This document shows, piece by piece, positions 42,995-51,414 of a stretch of DNA of 64,000 nt. The notes beneath the pieces are model-generated. The model was not told the origin of the DNA. It worked only from the letters and a program-made list of their open reading frames with translations, and searched no databases. The stretch is from Streptomyces rugosispiralis (lineage in GTDB: Bacteria > Actinomycetota > Actinomycetes > Streptomycetales > Streptomycetaceae), in NCBI RefSeq assembly GCF_024505145.1, contig NZ_JANIAA010000004.1:62001-126000 (forward strand), written 5' to 3'. The position numbers were made by a program, and so were the translations under genes. Each line of letters starts with the position of its first letter. The stretch's first letter is position 1.

Positions 42995-45598
42995 CTAGCC
43001 GGTGCACTCCATGGACGCAGGGTCCGCCGCGTCGCGGATCAGCGCCTGATGGGCCTGGCGCAGCCGCTTCACATCGGGCTTGATCTCCTTGCGGTCATAG
43101 GTGAGCAGCCCGTTGAGCTCGCCCTCCACATCCGTGATCTGGGTGTAGACGGCCCCGCTGCTGCCGTTGCACGCCACCAGCCCGCGCACCTTGTCCAGCA
43201 GCTTCAGATACTCGTCGGTGTACTTGTCCTTGTCCACGCCGACATAGGTGTGCTGCACGGGCCAGGCATGCCCCGGGACGGCCAGGCCCAGACCGCCGTA
43301 CTCGCCGGTGACCCCCGCCCGTGAGGCGTCCGGGCGCGGATCGCCCGGGCCGGGGTAGGCGTGGATGTCGGCGAGGTCGCCGTTGCCGGTGTCGTTCCAG
43401 CCGCTGGCGCCGTTGATGAGCCGGCTGGGGTCCCAGCCCTTCGCGAGCGTCGGCACCTTCGGGCCGCCGTACTGGCCCCAGCCCTCGTTGAAGGTCACCC
43501 AGATGACGACCGACGGACTGCTGATGTGCTGGTCGATCATCCGCTTCATCTCGTGCTCGTACTGCGCCTGCGCCTTCTCGGACGGGGCGACCGTGTTCAT
43601 GGCGGGCATGTCCTGCCACACCATCAGGCCCAGCCGGTCGGCCCAGTAGTACCAGCGGTCGGGCTCGACCTTGATGTGCTTGCGCACCGAGTTGAAGCCC
43701 ATGCTCTTGTGCATCTTCAGGTCGTACGCGAGGGCCTCGTCGGTCGGCGCGGTGTGCAGTCCGTCGGGCCAGAACCCCTGGTCGAGGGTGGCCATGGAGA
43801 AGGTCGGCTTTCCGTTGAGCACGGTGCGCTGCTTGCCGTCCACCTCCTTGACGGCGATGCTCCGCATGCCGAAGTAGCTCTCCACCCGGTCCGCCGAGGC
43901 GCCCCGCCCGACCGTCACCTTCAGCTGGTACAGATGCGGATCGTCGGGGGACCACAGGTGCGGGGAGGGCACGGGGACGGTCAGCGGCTTCCCGGTACGC
44001 CCGGTGGCGGTGCCGACCACGCGCCGTCCGTCGTAGGCGGTCGCGGTGACCGGGACGCCGTCCCGCACCCCGCGGACCTCGGTGGTGAGGGCCTTACCGG
44101 GGACGTCCGGGGTCAGCTTGAGGGTGTCCACGTGGTCGGTGGCGACCGGCTCCATCCAGACGGTCTGCCAGATCCCGGAGGAGGGGGTGTAGAAGATGCC
44201 GCTGGGGTCGAGGCGCTGCTTGCCCATCGGCGGGTTCTCGCCGTCGGCCGCGTCCGTCGGGTCGTAGACGCCGACGATCAGCTCCTGGGTGCGGCCCGGC
44301 CGCAGGGCGTCGGTGACATCGGCGCTGAACCGGTCGTAGCCGCCGCGGTGGTCGGCCACCCGGGTGCCGTTCACATACACCTCGGCCTGCCAGTCGACGG
44401 CGTCGAAGTTCAGCCGCAACCGCTTTCCGTCGCCGACCTTCCAGTCGGCCGGGACGGTGAAGGTCCGCCGGTACCACATGCGGTCCTCATGCCGCTCCAC
44501 ACCGGAGAGCTTGGACTCCACCGGGTACGGCACCAGGATCCGCTCCTTGAGCTTCTGCCCGACCGGGGGCTTCTGGCCCTCCTTCGCGGCGGCGAACTCC
44601 CAGCTGCCGTTGAGGTTGCGCCACTGGTCGCGGGTCAGCTGGGGGCGCGGGTACTCGGGGTGGGCGTTGTCCGGCCCGACGTCCTTGGCCCAGGGCGTGC
44701 TCAGCTGATACGTCGACTTGTTGCCACCGAAGGAGACGTACGGGTCGATGGCGCCGTCGGCGTCCTCGAGGCCGCCCTCGCCGTCGTAGCGCACGAAGGC
44801 CTCGCCGCCGTGGCCGACCACCGGCTCCTTCAGGGAGAGCAGCAGCCGGGACGGGTCGGCCGCGTCCAGCCGGGCGCGCCCGAGCGGCCAGGCCGCGCCG
44901 CCGATGATGGCGGACAGATGCGACGTCAGATCGGCCGGGGGAGCGGTCAGGGGCTTGGCGAAGTCCAGCAGCAGCGTCCGGCCGTCGGGCTGGACGGCGC
45001 TGGCCACCGGGCCGTCGTAGTCGAAGTCGGCGGGCAGCCGGAAGGCGGACGCGGGCACGGGCGCCTTGGCCGCGCCCGGCGGGGTCCAGGACAGGTGGAA
45101 GTTGGAGCCGCCGTAGTGCTCGAAGTACTCGACCTTGATGTCATACGCCTTGCCCGCGGTGAGCTCGACGGGCTGGGAGGTCTGCTCCTTGTCCCAGTCG
45201 TCCACCCAGTGGTCGATGACCGGTTTGCCGTCGATCCACAGCCGGAAGCCGTTGTCGGCGGTGATCGAGAAGGTGTGCGCACCGGAGCGCTCCGGTGTGA
45301 TCTGGCCGGTCCAGCGGACGCTGACGTCGTCGGACCGTCCGGTGGTGGCCTGCAGCCTCGGCTCCAGATTGCCGAAGTCGAGGGCGGGGTCGAGGCTGGT
45401 GGCCTTCAGCTCGTGGAAGTCGAAGACCCCCGGGGCGGACTGGAGGTAGTAGTCGCCGCGGAGGCCGTGGACGACCGAGGGGTCGTCGGAGGGGGTGTCG
45501 GCCGCGGCCGGACCGGGAGCGGTCAGCAGACCGAGCGCGCCAAGCGCCAAGGTCACGGTCGCGACCACGGATCTGGCGAAAGATGAACGAAAACGCAC
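42995..45598 (-). CDS. secreted GH2 glycosidase with PA14 domain
   Basis: An 867-aa exported glycoside hydrolase. Signal peptide to ~35 (SVVATVTLALGALGLLTAPG), a PA14 carbohydrate-binding domain (~45-185; LRGDYYLQSAPGVFDFHELK, FSITADNGFRLWIDGKPVID), then GH2 sugar-binding, Ig-like and TIM-barrel domains. Acid/base Glu ~705 is in WVTFNEGWGQYGG; the nucleophile is probably Glu ~766 in VTGEYGGLG. GTG 45598 is well placed after AAGGAGGACAT. It diverges from the SDR gene. The Trp/Asn-rich barrel resembles the beta-galactosidase/glucuronidase branch, but the substrate is open. Confidence 0.92.
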   Translation of the reverse strand: MRFRSSFARSVVATVTLALGALGLLTAPGPAAADTPSDDPSVVHGLRGDYYLQSAPGVFDFHELKATSLDPALDFGNLEPRLQATTGRSDDVSVRWTGQITPERSGAHTFSITADNGFRLWIDGKPVIDHWVDDWDKEQTSQPVELTAGKAYDIKVEYFEHYGGSNFHLSWTPPGAAKAPVPASAFRLPADFDYDGPVASAVQPDGRTLLLDFAKPLTAPPADLTSHLSAIIGGAAWPLGRARLDAADPSRLLLSLKEPVVGHGGEAFVRYDGEGGLEDADGAIDPYVSFGGNKSTYQLSTPWAKDVGPDNAHPEYPRPQLTRDQWRNLNGSWEFAAAKEGQKPPVGQKLKERILVPYPVESKLSGVERHEDRMWYRRTFTVPADWKVGDGKRLRLNFDAVDWQAEVYVNGTRVADHRGGYDRFSADVTDALRPGRTQELIVGVYDPTDAADGENPPMGKQRLDPSGIFYTPSSGIWQTVWMEPVATDHVDTLKLTPDVPGKALTTEVRGVRDGVPVTATAYDGRRVVGTATGRTGKPLTVPVPSPHLWSPDDPHLYQLKVTVGRGASADRVESYFGMRSIAVKEVDGKQRTVLNGKPTFSMATLDQGFWPDGLHTAPTDEALAYDLKMHKSMGFNSVRKHIKVEPDRWYYWADRLGLMVWQDMPAMNTVAPSEKAQAQYEHEMKRMIDQHISSPSVVIWVTFNEGWGQYGGPKVPTLAKGWDPSRLINGASGWNDTGNGDLADIHAYPGPGDPRPDASRAGVTGEYGGLGLAVPGHAWPVQHTYVGVDKDKYTDEYLKLLDKVRGLVACNGSSGAVYTQITDVEGELNGLLTYDRKEIKPDVKRLRQAHQALIRDAADPASMECTG

Positions 45599-45698
45599 AT
45601 GTCCTCCTTGCTGGAGCAGCTTTTGGGCTGCTGCTGGGACAAGTGGGGCGCCGCTATTGCGCCATCTCCAACAGAACCTGTCAATAGTGAACGCAAGG

Positions 45699-45715
45699 CA
45701 ACAGCCCGGCTGTTG
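45699..45715. promoter_or_regulatory. palindromic operator candidate
   Basis: CAACAGC-CCG-GCTGTTG, perfect 7-bp arms, in the divergent region between GH2 (start 45598) and SDR (start 45809), ending 11 bp before the -35 box at 45727. Regulator unknown. Confidence 0.6.
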
Positions 45716-45726
45716 GGTAGTGAGCC

Positions 45727-45755
45727 TTGACGGGAATGCGCTTTCTTCCTAGCGT
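45727..45755 (+). promoter_or_regulatory. promoter for the SDR gene
   Basis: TTGACG (45727-45732), 17-bp spacer, TAGCGT (45750-45755), 54 bp before the SDR start; fits the Streptomyces housekeeping-sigma consensus well. Confidence 0.6.
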
Positions 45756-45808
45756 GCTTGTTCATAGATGTGACCGATATTCAACAAGCTGCACTGAGGA
45801 GGCCCGTG

Positions 45809-46561
45809 ATGGGGCGACGGATCGTGGTGTCGGGCGGCGGTACGGGCATAGGGCTGGCGACCGCGGAGACCTTCGCCGCCGAGGGCGACCGGGTGGTCAT
45901 CCTCGGACGCCGCGCCGAGGTGCTGCGCGCCGCGGCGGACAAGCTGAACGCCACTTACGGCGCCGACCTGGTCACCTGGACCAGTGCGGACCTCAGCGAC
46001 CCGGAGCAGACCCGGCGTGCCGCCGAGTTCATCACCTCGGACGGTGGGGGCGGTGATGTCGATGTCGTCGTCACCAACGCCGGCGGCAATGTCGCGCCGT
46101 CCAACGACGGCACCCTCGAGGGCATCGCCGACCAGTACCAGCGGAACTTCGACGCCAATGTGCTGACCGCCGTGCTGCTCACCGAGGCGCTGCTGCCCCA
46201 CCTCACCCGGCCCGGCGGCCGGATCGTCCATCTGTCCTCGGTCGCGTCGCTGCGCGGCCCGGGATCGTACGGCGGCACCAAGGCGGCGCTGCACACCTAC
46301 ACCTTCGAGCTGGCCAAGCGGCTCGGCCCGGAGGGCGTCACCGCCAACGCGGTGGCCCCCGGCTATGTCGAGGACACCGAGTTCTTCGGCGAGCGCGGCA
46401 CCCCCGAGTTCATCGCCCAGCAGATCGGGCAGACGCTCACCGGACAGCCCGGGACGCCCGTCGAGATCGCGGCCGCCATCCGCTATCTGGCCTCCCCGGA
46501 GGCCGCGTATGTCACCGGCCAGGTGCTGCACATCAACGGCGGGGCGCAGTACGGCCGCTGA
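45809..46561 (+). CDS. short-chain dehydrogenase/reductase
   Basis: A 250-aa classical SDR. Cofactor motif GGGTGIGLATAETFAAEG (~8-25), NAG-type motif VTNAGGN (~90), catalytic Ser in VHLSSVAS, and YGGTKAA with catalytic Tyr and Lys (~150-154). The C-terminus ends ASPEAAYVTGQVLHINGG. TGAGGAGG lies six bases before ATG 45809, better than GTG 45806. It probably acts as an NADP-dependent keto-reductase; the substrate is unknown. Divergent from the PA14-GH2 gene, so a sugar or lactone substrate is possible. Confidence 0.93.
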   Translation: MGRRIVVSGGGTGIGLATAETFAAEGDRVVILGRRAEVLRAAADKLNATYGADLVTWTSADLSDPEQTRRAAEFITSDGGGGDVDVVVTNAGGNVAPSNDGTLEGIADQYQRNFDANVLTAVLLTEALLPHLTRPGGRIVHLSSVASLRGPGSYGGTKAALHTYTFELAKRLGPEGVTANAVAPGYVEDTEFFGERGTPEFIAQQIGQTLTGQPGTPVEIAAAIRYLASPEAAYVTGQVLHINGGAQYGR

Positions 46562-46696
46562 CCCGGTCCCACCCTGGACAGGGGGCGGGGAATCGTCTTC
46601 GCGCTAGGGCCGTATGGCCCTGGAGCGAGGGCCGCGCAGCCCTGCCGCCGCGTTCCGGCCATGGTCCACTCTGGTCCTCCACACAGGTGGGGGGAA

Positions 46697-46772
46697 GACG
46701 GACGGACGGCCGCACCGAAGGAGTCAGCTCGCTGACTCCAAACCATCTTCGGGCGCGGCCGCCCGTCCGTCC
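46697..46772 (+). promoter_or_regulatory. large nested stem-loop in leader of lamin-tail gene
   Basis: Outer arms GACGGACGGACGGCCGC (46697-46713) and GCGGCCGCCCGTCCGTCC (46755-46772) enclose a perfect inner hairpin GAGTCAGC-TC-GCTGACTC (46721-46738). It lies 45-120 bp upstream of the ATG at 46817. It could be a terminator for upstream transcription, a structured 5' leader or an attenuator. Confidence 0.55.
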
Positions 46773-46816
46773 TGCGTTACCACTGCTTCATCACGCACCA
46801 ACGCAAGGGGGGACTC

Positions 46817-47272
46817 ATGTCCGCACACACCGTCCGCATCGGCGCGGCGCTCGCCGCCGGCTGCGCGATCGCCCTGCTCTACCCGGCCACACCCGCCGGT
46901 GCCGCGGGCTCCGTACACCTTTCCAAGATCTACTACGACTCGCCCGGCACGGACAACCGGAGCAACTCCAGCCTCAACGGCGAGTACGTCCAGATCAAGA
47001 ACTCCACCTCGCGCGGGGTCAGCCTCAAGGGCTGGGTGCTCGTCGACGCGAGCAACCACAAGTACACCTTTCCCAGCTACACCCTCGGCGCGGGCAAGAC
47101 CGTGACCGTCCGGACCGGCTCCGGCTCCGACACCTCGGCCACCAAGTACCAGAACCGCCGGGCGTACGTCTGGAACAACGACCGCGACAAGGCCACCCTC
47201 CGCAAGTCCGGCGGCTCCACGGTCGACACCTGCTCGTACAACAACAGCCGGGTCGACTACACGAACTGCTGA
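46817..47272 (+). CDS. secreted lamin-tail-domain protein
   Basis: A 151-aa exported protein: signal peptide to about residue 29 (AALAAGCAIALLYPATPAGA), then a single lamin-tail (LTD) Ig-like domain: VHLSKIYYDSPGTDNR, NGEYVQIKNSTSRGVSLKGW, and GKTVTVRTGSG. Two mature-region cysteines near the C-terminus (DTCSYNNSRVDYTNC) may form a disulfide. Bacterial LTDs are thought to mediate extracellular binding or surface attachment. ATG 46817 follows AAGGGGGACTC. Function unknown; small stand-alone LTD proteins are common in Streptomyces. Confidence 0.85.
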   Translation: MSAHTVRIGAALAAGCAIALLYPATPAGAAGSVHLSKIYYDSPGTDNRSNSSLNGEYVQIKNSTSRGVSLKGWVLVDASNHKYTFPSYTLGAGKTVTVRTGSGSDTSATKYQNRRAYVWNNDRDKATLRKSGGSTVDTCSYNNSRVDYTNC

Positions 47273-47276
47273 GGGC

Positions 47277-47298
47277 GCGCCGCGCGGTGGCGCGGCGC
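47277..47298 (+). terminator. stem-loop after lamin-tail gene
   Basis: GCGCCGCGC-GGTG-GCGCGGCGC, 9-bp perfect arms, beginning four bases after the stop codon at 47272. No U tract, as is common in Streptomyces. Confidence 0.7.
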
Positions 47299-47363
47299 AG
47301 CCGGTGAAGTCCTCCGGCCCGGACCACAATGGGGGTGTCGAGGAGGAGAGCCGGTGAGCGGCC

Positions 47364-49781
47364 GTGTCGGACTGGGCGTGGGAGTACGAGGGCTACGAGC
47401 CCGGCGAGGAGCGGTTGCGCGAGTCGCTGTGCACCCTCGGCAACGGCTATGCCGCCACCCGGGGCGCGGCCCCCGAGACGGCCGCCGATGACACCCACTA
47501 CCCGGGCACCTATGTGGCGGGCTGCTACAACCGGCTGACCTCGGTGGTCGGCGGACGCCAGGTCGAGAACGAGGACATGGTCAACCTGCCGAACTGGCTG
47601 CCGCTGCGCTACCGTGTCCGCGACCCGGACCGGTCCGCGGGCCCCGGCGGCTGGCTCACCCCCGACGGGGACGAGCTCACCGGCTATCACCAGACGCTCG
47701 ACCTCCGGCACGGCGTCCTCGTACGGCGGCTGCGGTTCACCGACCGGCACGGCCGGGTACTCCATGTCGAGCAGCAGCGCCTCGTCCACATGGGGGATCC
47801 GCACCTCGCGGCCCTGCGCACCACCTTCCGGGCCGAGGGCTGGTCCGGCACCGTCGAACTGGAGTCGGGGCTCGACGGTGCCGTGGCCAACATCGGCGTG
47901 GCCCGCTACGACGCGCTGGCCGGCCGCCATCTCGTCGACCTCCGCACCGGCGCCGCGGGCCCGGACACCGTATGGCTGAGCTGCCGCACCACCAGCTCCG
48001 AGGTGCGGGTGGCCATGGCCGCGCGCACCCTGGCCGTGCGCGGCGGGACGCCCACCGGCACCGGGCAGCGGCTCACCCACGGCGCGGCGCTGCGCACCCT
48101 GGCCGTGCCGCTCGCGCCGGACGCCCCCGTCACCGTCGAGAAGACCGTGGCGCTCTACACCTCCAAGGACCCCGCGATCAGCGATCCGTTGCAGGCCGCC
48201 CTCGACGGGGTGGCGCGGGCGCCGGAGTTCGGGAAGCTGCTCGCCTCCCACCGCACCGCATGGGAACACCTGTGGCGCGAGGCGGCGTTGGAGGTCCCCG
48301 GCGAGCCGGGCCACATCCTGCGGCTGCACCTGTTCCACATCCTCCAGACGCTCTCGCCGCACACCGCGGAGCTGGACGTGGGCGTCCCCGCCCGGGGCCT
48401 GCACGGCGAGGCGTACCGCGGACATGTCTTCTGGGACGAGCTGTTCGTGCTGCCGTATCTGAACCTCCACTTCCCCGAGGTGTCCCGGGCCCTGCTGCAC
48501 TACCGCCACCGGCGGCTGCCCCAGGCGTGCCGCGCCGCCGCGGACGCCGGGCGGGCCGGGGCGATGTACCCCTGGCAGAGCGGCAGCGACGGGCGCGAGG
48601 AGACCCAGGCCCTGCATCTGAACCCGCGCTCCGGCCGCTGGCTGCCGGACAACTCCCGGCTGCAGCACCATGTGGGCTCGGCGGTGGCGTACAACGTGTG
48701 GCAGTACTGCCAGGCCAGCGGGGACACCGAGTTCCTGCACACCAAGGGCGCGGAGATGCTGCTGCAGATCGCCCGCTTCTGGGCGGACACGGCCGTGCTC
48801 GACCCGGGGCGGGGGCGGTACCGCATCCGCGGGGTGGTCGGGCCCGATGAGTACCACGACGGCTACCCCGGCGCCGACCGCCCGGGGATCGACGACAACG
48901 CGTACACCAACGTCACCGCCGCCTGGGTGCTCGACCGGGCCCTGGAGCTCGCCCGCACCCTGCCCGAGCCGCGCCGCCGCGAGCTGTTCGAGCGGGTGGG
49001 CCTGGACCGCGCGGAGCCGGAGCGCTGGGAGGACGTCTCCCGGCGGCTGCTGGTCCCCTTCCACCAGGGCGTGATCAGCCAGTTCCACGGCTACGGGGAG
49101 CTGGCCGAGCTCGACTGGGACGGCTACCGAGCCCGCTACGACGACATCCGCCGGATGGACCGGATCCTGGAGTCCGAGGGCGACTCCGTCAACCGCTACC
49201 AGGTCTCCAAGCAGGCCGACGCGCTGATGCTCGGCTATCTCTTCGGCCCCGCCGAGCTGTCGGGCCTCTTCCGGCGGCTCGGCTACGTCCTGGACGACGA
49301 CATCTGGCGGGCCACGGTGGAGTACTACCTGGCCCGGACCAGCCACGGCTCGACCCTCAGCGAGCTGGTGCACGGCTGGGTGCTGGTCCGGGCGCGCCCG
49401 GCCGAGGCGTGGCGGCACTGCCAGGAGGCGCTGCTGGGCGATGTGGCGGACGTCCAGGGCGGCACCACCGGCGAGGGCATCCACCTCGGCGCCATGGGCG
49501 GCACCCTCGATCTGGTGCAGCGCGGGCTGACCGGTCTTGAGACCCGCGAGGACGCCCTGTGGCTGGACCCGGTGCCGCTGCCCGAGCCGTCCGGGCTTTC
49601 CGAGTACCGGTTCTCGATGCGCTACCGCGGCCACTGGGGCGTCGCGCTGCGGGTGCGGACCGGGCGGCTGTGGATCAGCGTGCCGGACTCCGAGGAGCGC
49701 CCGATCGAGGTGCGGCTGGCCGACCGTTCGCTGACCGTGGCGCCGGGCGAATCCCACTGGGTTCCGCTGCCACCCGGCTGA
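47364..49781 (+). CDS. GH65 disaccharide phosphorylase/hydrolase
   Basis: An 805-aa cytoplasmic GH65 enzyme (maltose, trehalose or kojibiose phosphorylase family), without a signal peptide. N-terminal super-sandwich domain begins LCTLGNGYAATRGA. The (alpha/alpha)6 barrel has GHVFWDELFVLPYLNLHFPE, YPWQSGSDGREETQ, catalytic Glu ~496 in GVVGPDEYHDGYPG, and the phosphate/acceptor region RYQVSKQADALMLGYLF and TSHGSTLSELVHGW. GTG 47364 is used; GGAGGAG lies ~14 bp upstream. Reversible phosphorolysis of an imported alpha-glucoside is likely; which one is not resolved. No beta-phosphoglucomutase gene is adjacent, as often seen. Confidence 0.9.
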   Translation: MSDWAWEYEGYEPGEERLRESLCTLGNGYAATRGAAPETAADDTHYPGTYVAGCYNRLTSVVGGRQVENEDMVNLPNWLPLRYRVRDPDRSAGPGGWLTPDGDELTGYHQTLDLRHGVLVRRLRFTDRHGRVLHVEQQRLVHMGDPHLAALRTTFRAEGWSGTVELESGLDGAVANIGVARYDALAGRHLVDLRTGAAGPDTVWLSCRTTSSEVRVAMAARTLAVRGGTPTGTGQRLTHGAALRTLAVPLAPDAPVTVEKTVALYTSKDPAISDPLQAALDGVARAPEFGKLLASHRTAWEHLWREAALEVPGEPGHILRLHLFHILQTLSPHTAELDVGVPARGLHGEAYRGHVFWDELFVLPYLNLHFPEVSRALLHYRHRRLPQACRAAADAGRAGAMYPWQSGSDGREETQALHLNPRSGRWLPDNSRLQHHVGSAVAYNVWQYCQASGDTEFLHTKGAEMLLQIARFWADTAVLDPGRGRYRIRGVVGPDEYHDGYPGADRPGIDDNAYTNVTAAWVLDRALELARTLPEPRRRELFERVGLDRAEPERWEDVSRRLLVPFHQGVISQFHGYGELAELDWDGYRARYDDIRRMDRILESEGDSVNRYQVSKQADALMLGYLFGPAELSGLFRRLGYVLDDDIWRATVEYYLARTSHGSTLSELVHGWVLVRARPAEAWRHCQEALLGDVADVQGGTTGEGIHLGAMGGTLDLVQRGLTGLETREDALWLDPVPLPEPSGLSEYRFSMRYRGHWGVALRVRTGRLWISVPDSEERPIEVRLADRSLTVAPGESHWVPLPPG

Positions 49782-49804
49782 GTCCGCGGTCTGGTCGTTC
49801 GCCC

Positions 49805-49914
49805 TGCCGGCTGCGTGCCGACTGCCTGCCGACTGTGTGCCGGCTGCCTGCCGACTGTGTGCCGGCTGCCTGCCGATCGCCTGCTGAGTGCCTGCTGATC
49901 GCCTGCCGATTCAG
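49805..49914. repeat. ten exact-period 11-bp tandem repeats
   Basis: Ten units of TGCCGRCTGYS, each exactly 11 bp, from 49805 to 49914, between convergent GH65 and MatC genes; the last unit covers the first base of the MatC stop. An 11-bp period puts every unit on nearly the same DNA face. Confidence 0.85.
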
Positions 49915-51182
49915 CCGAGGCCGGGGACCACCATCGCCAGCCAGACGACCGGCGGCACCGCGACCACCATGATCCCGCCGTAGACCATGAGCTGCCGGAA
50001 GAACCGGTCCCGGTCCACATCCGGCGCGTTGGCCAGCACCAGCGCCCCGTTGGTCGAGAAGGGGCTGACGTCGACGACGGTCGCCGACACCGCGAGGGCC
50101 GCGATCATCCCCACCGCGCCGATGTCGCCCTGGGCGAGGAAGGGAACGGCGAGCGGGATCAGCGCGCCCATGATGCCCACCGAGGAGGCGAAGGCGGAGA
50201 CGATGGCGCCGATGTAGCAGAGCAACAGGGCGGCGAGCAGCGGAATCCCGATGTCGCTGACCGCCTTGCCCGCGTAGTCGATGGTGCCCATCTCGTCCAG
50301 CACCCCGACATAGGTGAGCACACCGCAGATCAGCAGCACGGTGGGCCAGGTGACCTCGTTCACCGCCTTCTTGCCGTGGTCCGGCCAGAAGACGCTCAGG
50401 GCCACGGCGAGGCTGATCGAGGTGAGCCCGGCGTCGAGGTCGAAGGCGAGCACCGCGACCACCAGCGCCACCAGCGCGGCCAGGGTGGCGATACGGGCCG
50501 GGGTGAGACGGCCCTCCGCGTCGGCCGGTGCCTCCTCCGCCCCGTCTTCCCGCTTCTCATCGGCGGCGACGGCGGCCCTGGGGAGCTTCAGCCCGCCGCA
50601 GACGACGAAGACGACTGCTGCGATGATCAGGTTGACCACCAGGCTCGCGAGGAACAGCGTGATCTCGTTGCCGGGGAGCTTCTCCCGGTCCACGATGCCG
50701 TTGACGATCGATCCGTAGATGCTGATGGGGGAGAAGCCGCCGCCCTGGGAGCCGTGCACCACCATGGCACCCATCAGCAGCGGGCTGATCTGGTACCGCG
50801 CGGCGAACGACAGCGCGAGCGGGGCGACGATCGCCACCGCCGCCGGGCTCACCGCCCCGATCGCGGTCAGCGCCCCGCTGACCGCGAACATCACCCACGG
50901 GATCAGCGCGACCCGCCCGCCCACCAGCCGGATCGAGGCGTGCACCAGCCAGTCCGTGGTGCCATTGGCCCGGGCGAGGGCGAACAGATATGTCACCCCC
51001 ACCAGCACCACGAACAGATCGCCCGGGAACCCGGCGAAGATGTGGTCCGCGCTGAAGTCGGCGACCAGCTCGCCCACGCCGAAGGCGGCGGCGAAGGACA
51101 GGGCGCCCATGTTGATCGACCGGGTGGTGGCGATGACGAAGACCACCACCAGCACGAGTATCGAGATCAATTCGTCGGACAT
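49911..51182 (-). CDS. MatC-type dicarboxylate carrier
   Basis: A 423-aa inner-membrane transporter with about 11-12 helices. The N-terminal ~150 residues match the MatC N-terminal family (LISILVLVVVFVIATTRSIN, ADHIFAGFPGDLFVVLVGVT, YLFALARANGTTDWLV). A polar cytoplasmic loop at ~203-225 is Glu/Asp/Ala-rich. The C-terminal half is SLC13/CitM-like (SVGIMGALIPLAVPFLAQGD, DVSPFSTNGALVLANA). Rhizobial MatC takes up malonate; related proteins carry other dicarboxylates. It diverges from the FadR/GntR regulator at 51415 with a palindrome between, suggesting substrate-induced expression. Confidence 0.88.
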   Translation of the reverse strand: MSDELISILVLVVVFVIATTRSINMGALSFAAAFGVGELVADFSADHIFAGFPGDLFVVLVGVTYLFALARANGTTDWLVHASIRLVGGRVALIPWVMFAVSGALTAIGAVSPAAVAIVAPLALSFAARYQISPLLMGAMVVHGSQGGGFSPISIYGSIVNGIVDREKLPGNEITLFLASLVVNLIIAAVVFVVCGGLKLPRAAVAADEKREDGAEEAPADAEGRLTPARIATLAALVALVVAVLAFDLDAGLTSISLAVALSVFWPDHGKKAVNEVTWPTVLLICGVLTYVGVLDEMGTIDYAGKAVSDIGIPLLAALLLCYIGAIVSAFASSVGIMGALIPLAVPFLAQGDIGAVGMIAALAVSATVVDVSPFSTNGALVLANAPDVDRDRFFRQLMVYGGIMVVAVPPVVWLAMVVPGLG

Positions 51183-51298
51183 CGAGCGCTCCCGTCACGG
51201 GGACCCGGTCGGTGGACCGGGGACGGTCGGGCCAAGTGGCCTGCTGGCTGACTCACGTTGAGGGCCGGGCGGTTCGGCCGTCAAGACATCGGTGGCAG

Positions 51299-51313
51299 AT
51301 TGGCTCAGCCAAT
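51299..51313. promoter_or_regulatory. GntR-type operator candidate
   Basis: ATTGGC-TCA-GCCAAT, perfect 6-bp arms, overlapping a second ATTGACCAAT at 51312-51321. It lies in the divergent region between the MatC gene (start 51182) and FadR/GntR gene (start 51415), 102 bp before the regulator. Confidence 0.65.
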
Positions 51314-51414
51314 TGACCAATGCTCCACCAGGCCACACAACCACCACACCGCCCCGCCACCCGGTGCTACGCTGCGAAGCGGGGCCATCACAAACCGCGA
51401 TGGGGGGAGCCCGT

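Noticed and set aside
49805..49914. CRISPR array
   Set aside because: Units are contiguous 11-mers without spacers, and no cas genes are in the window.
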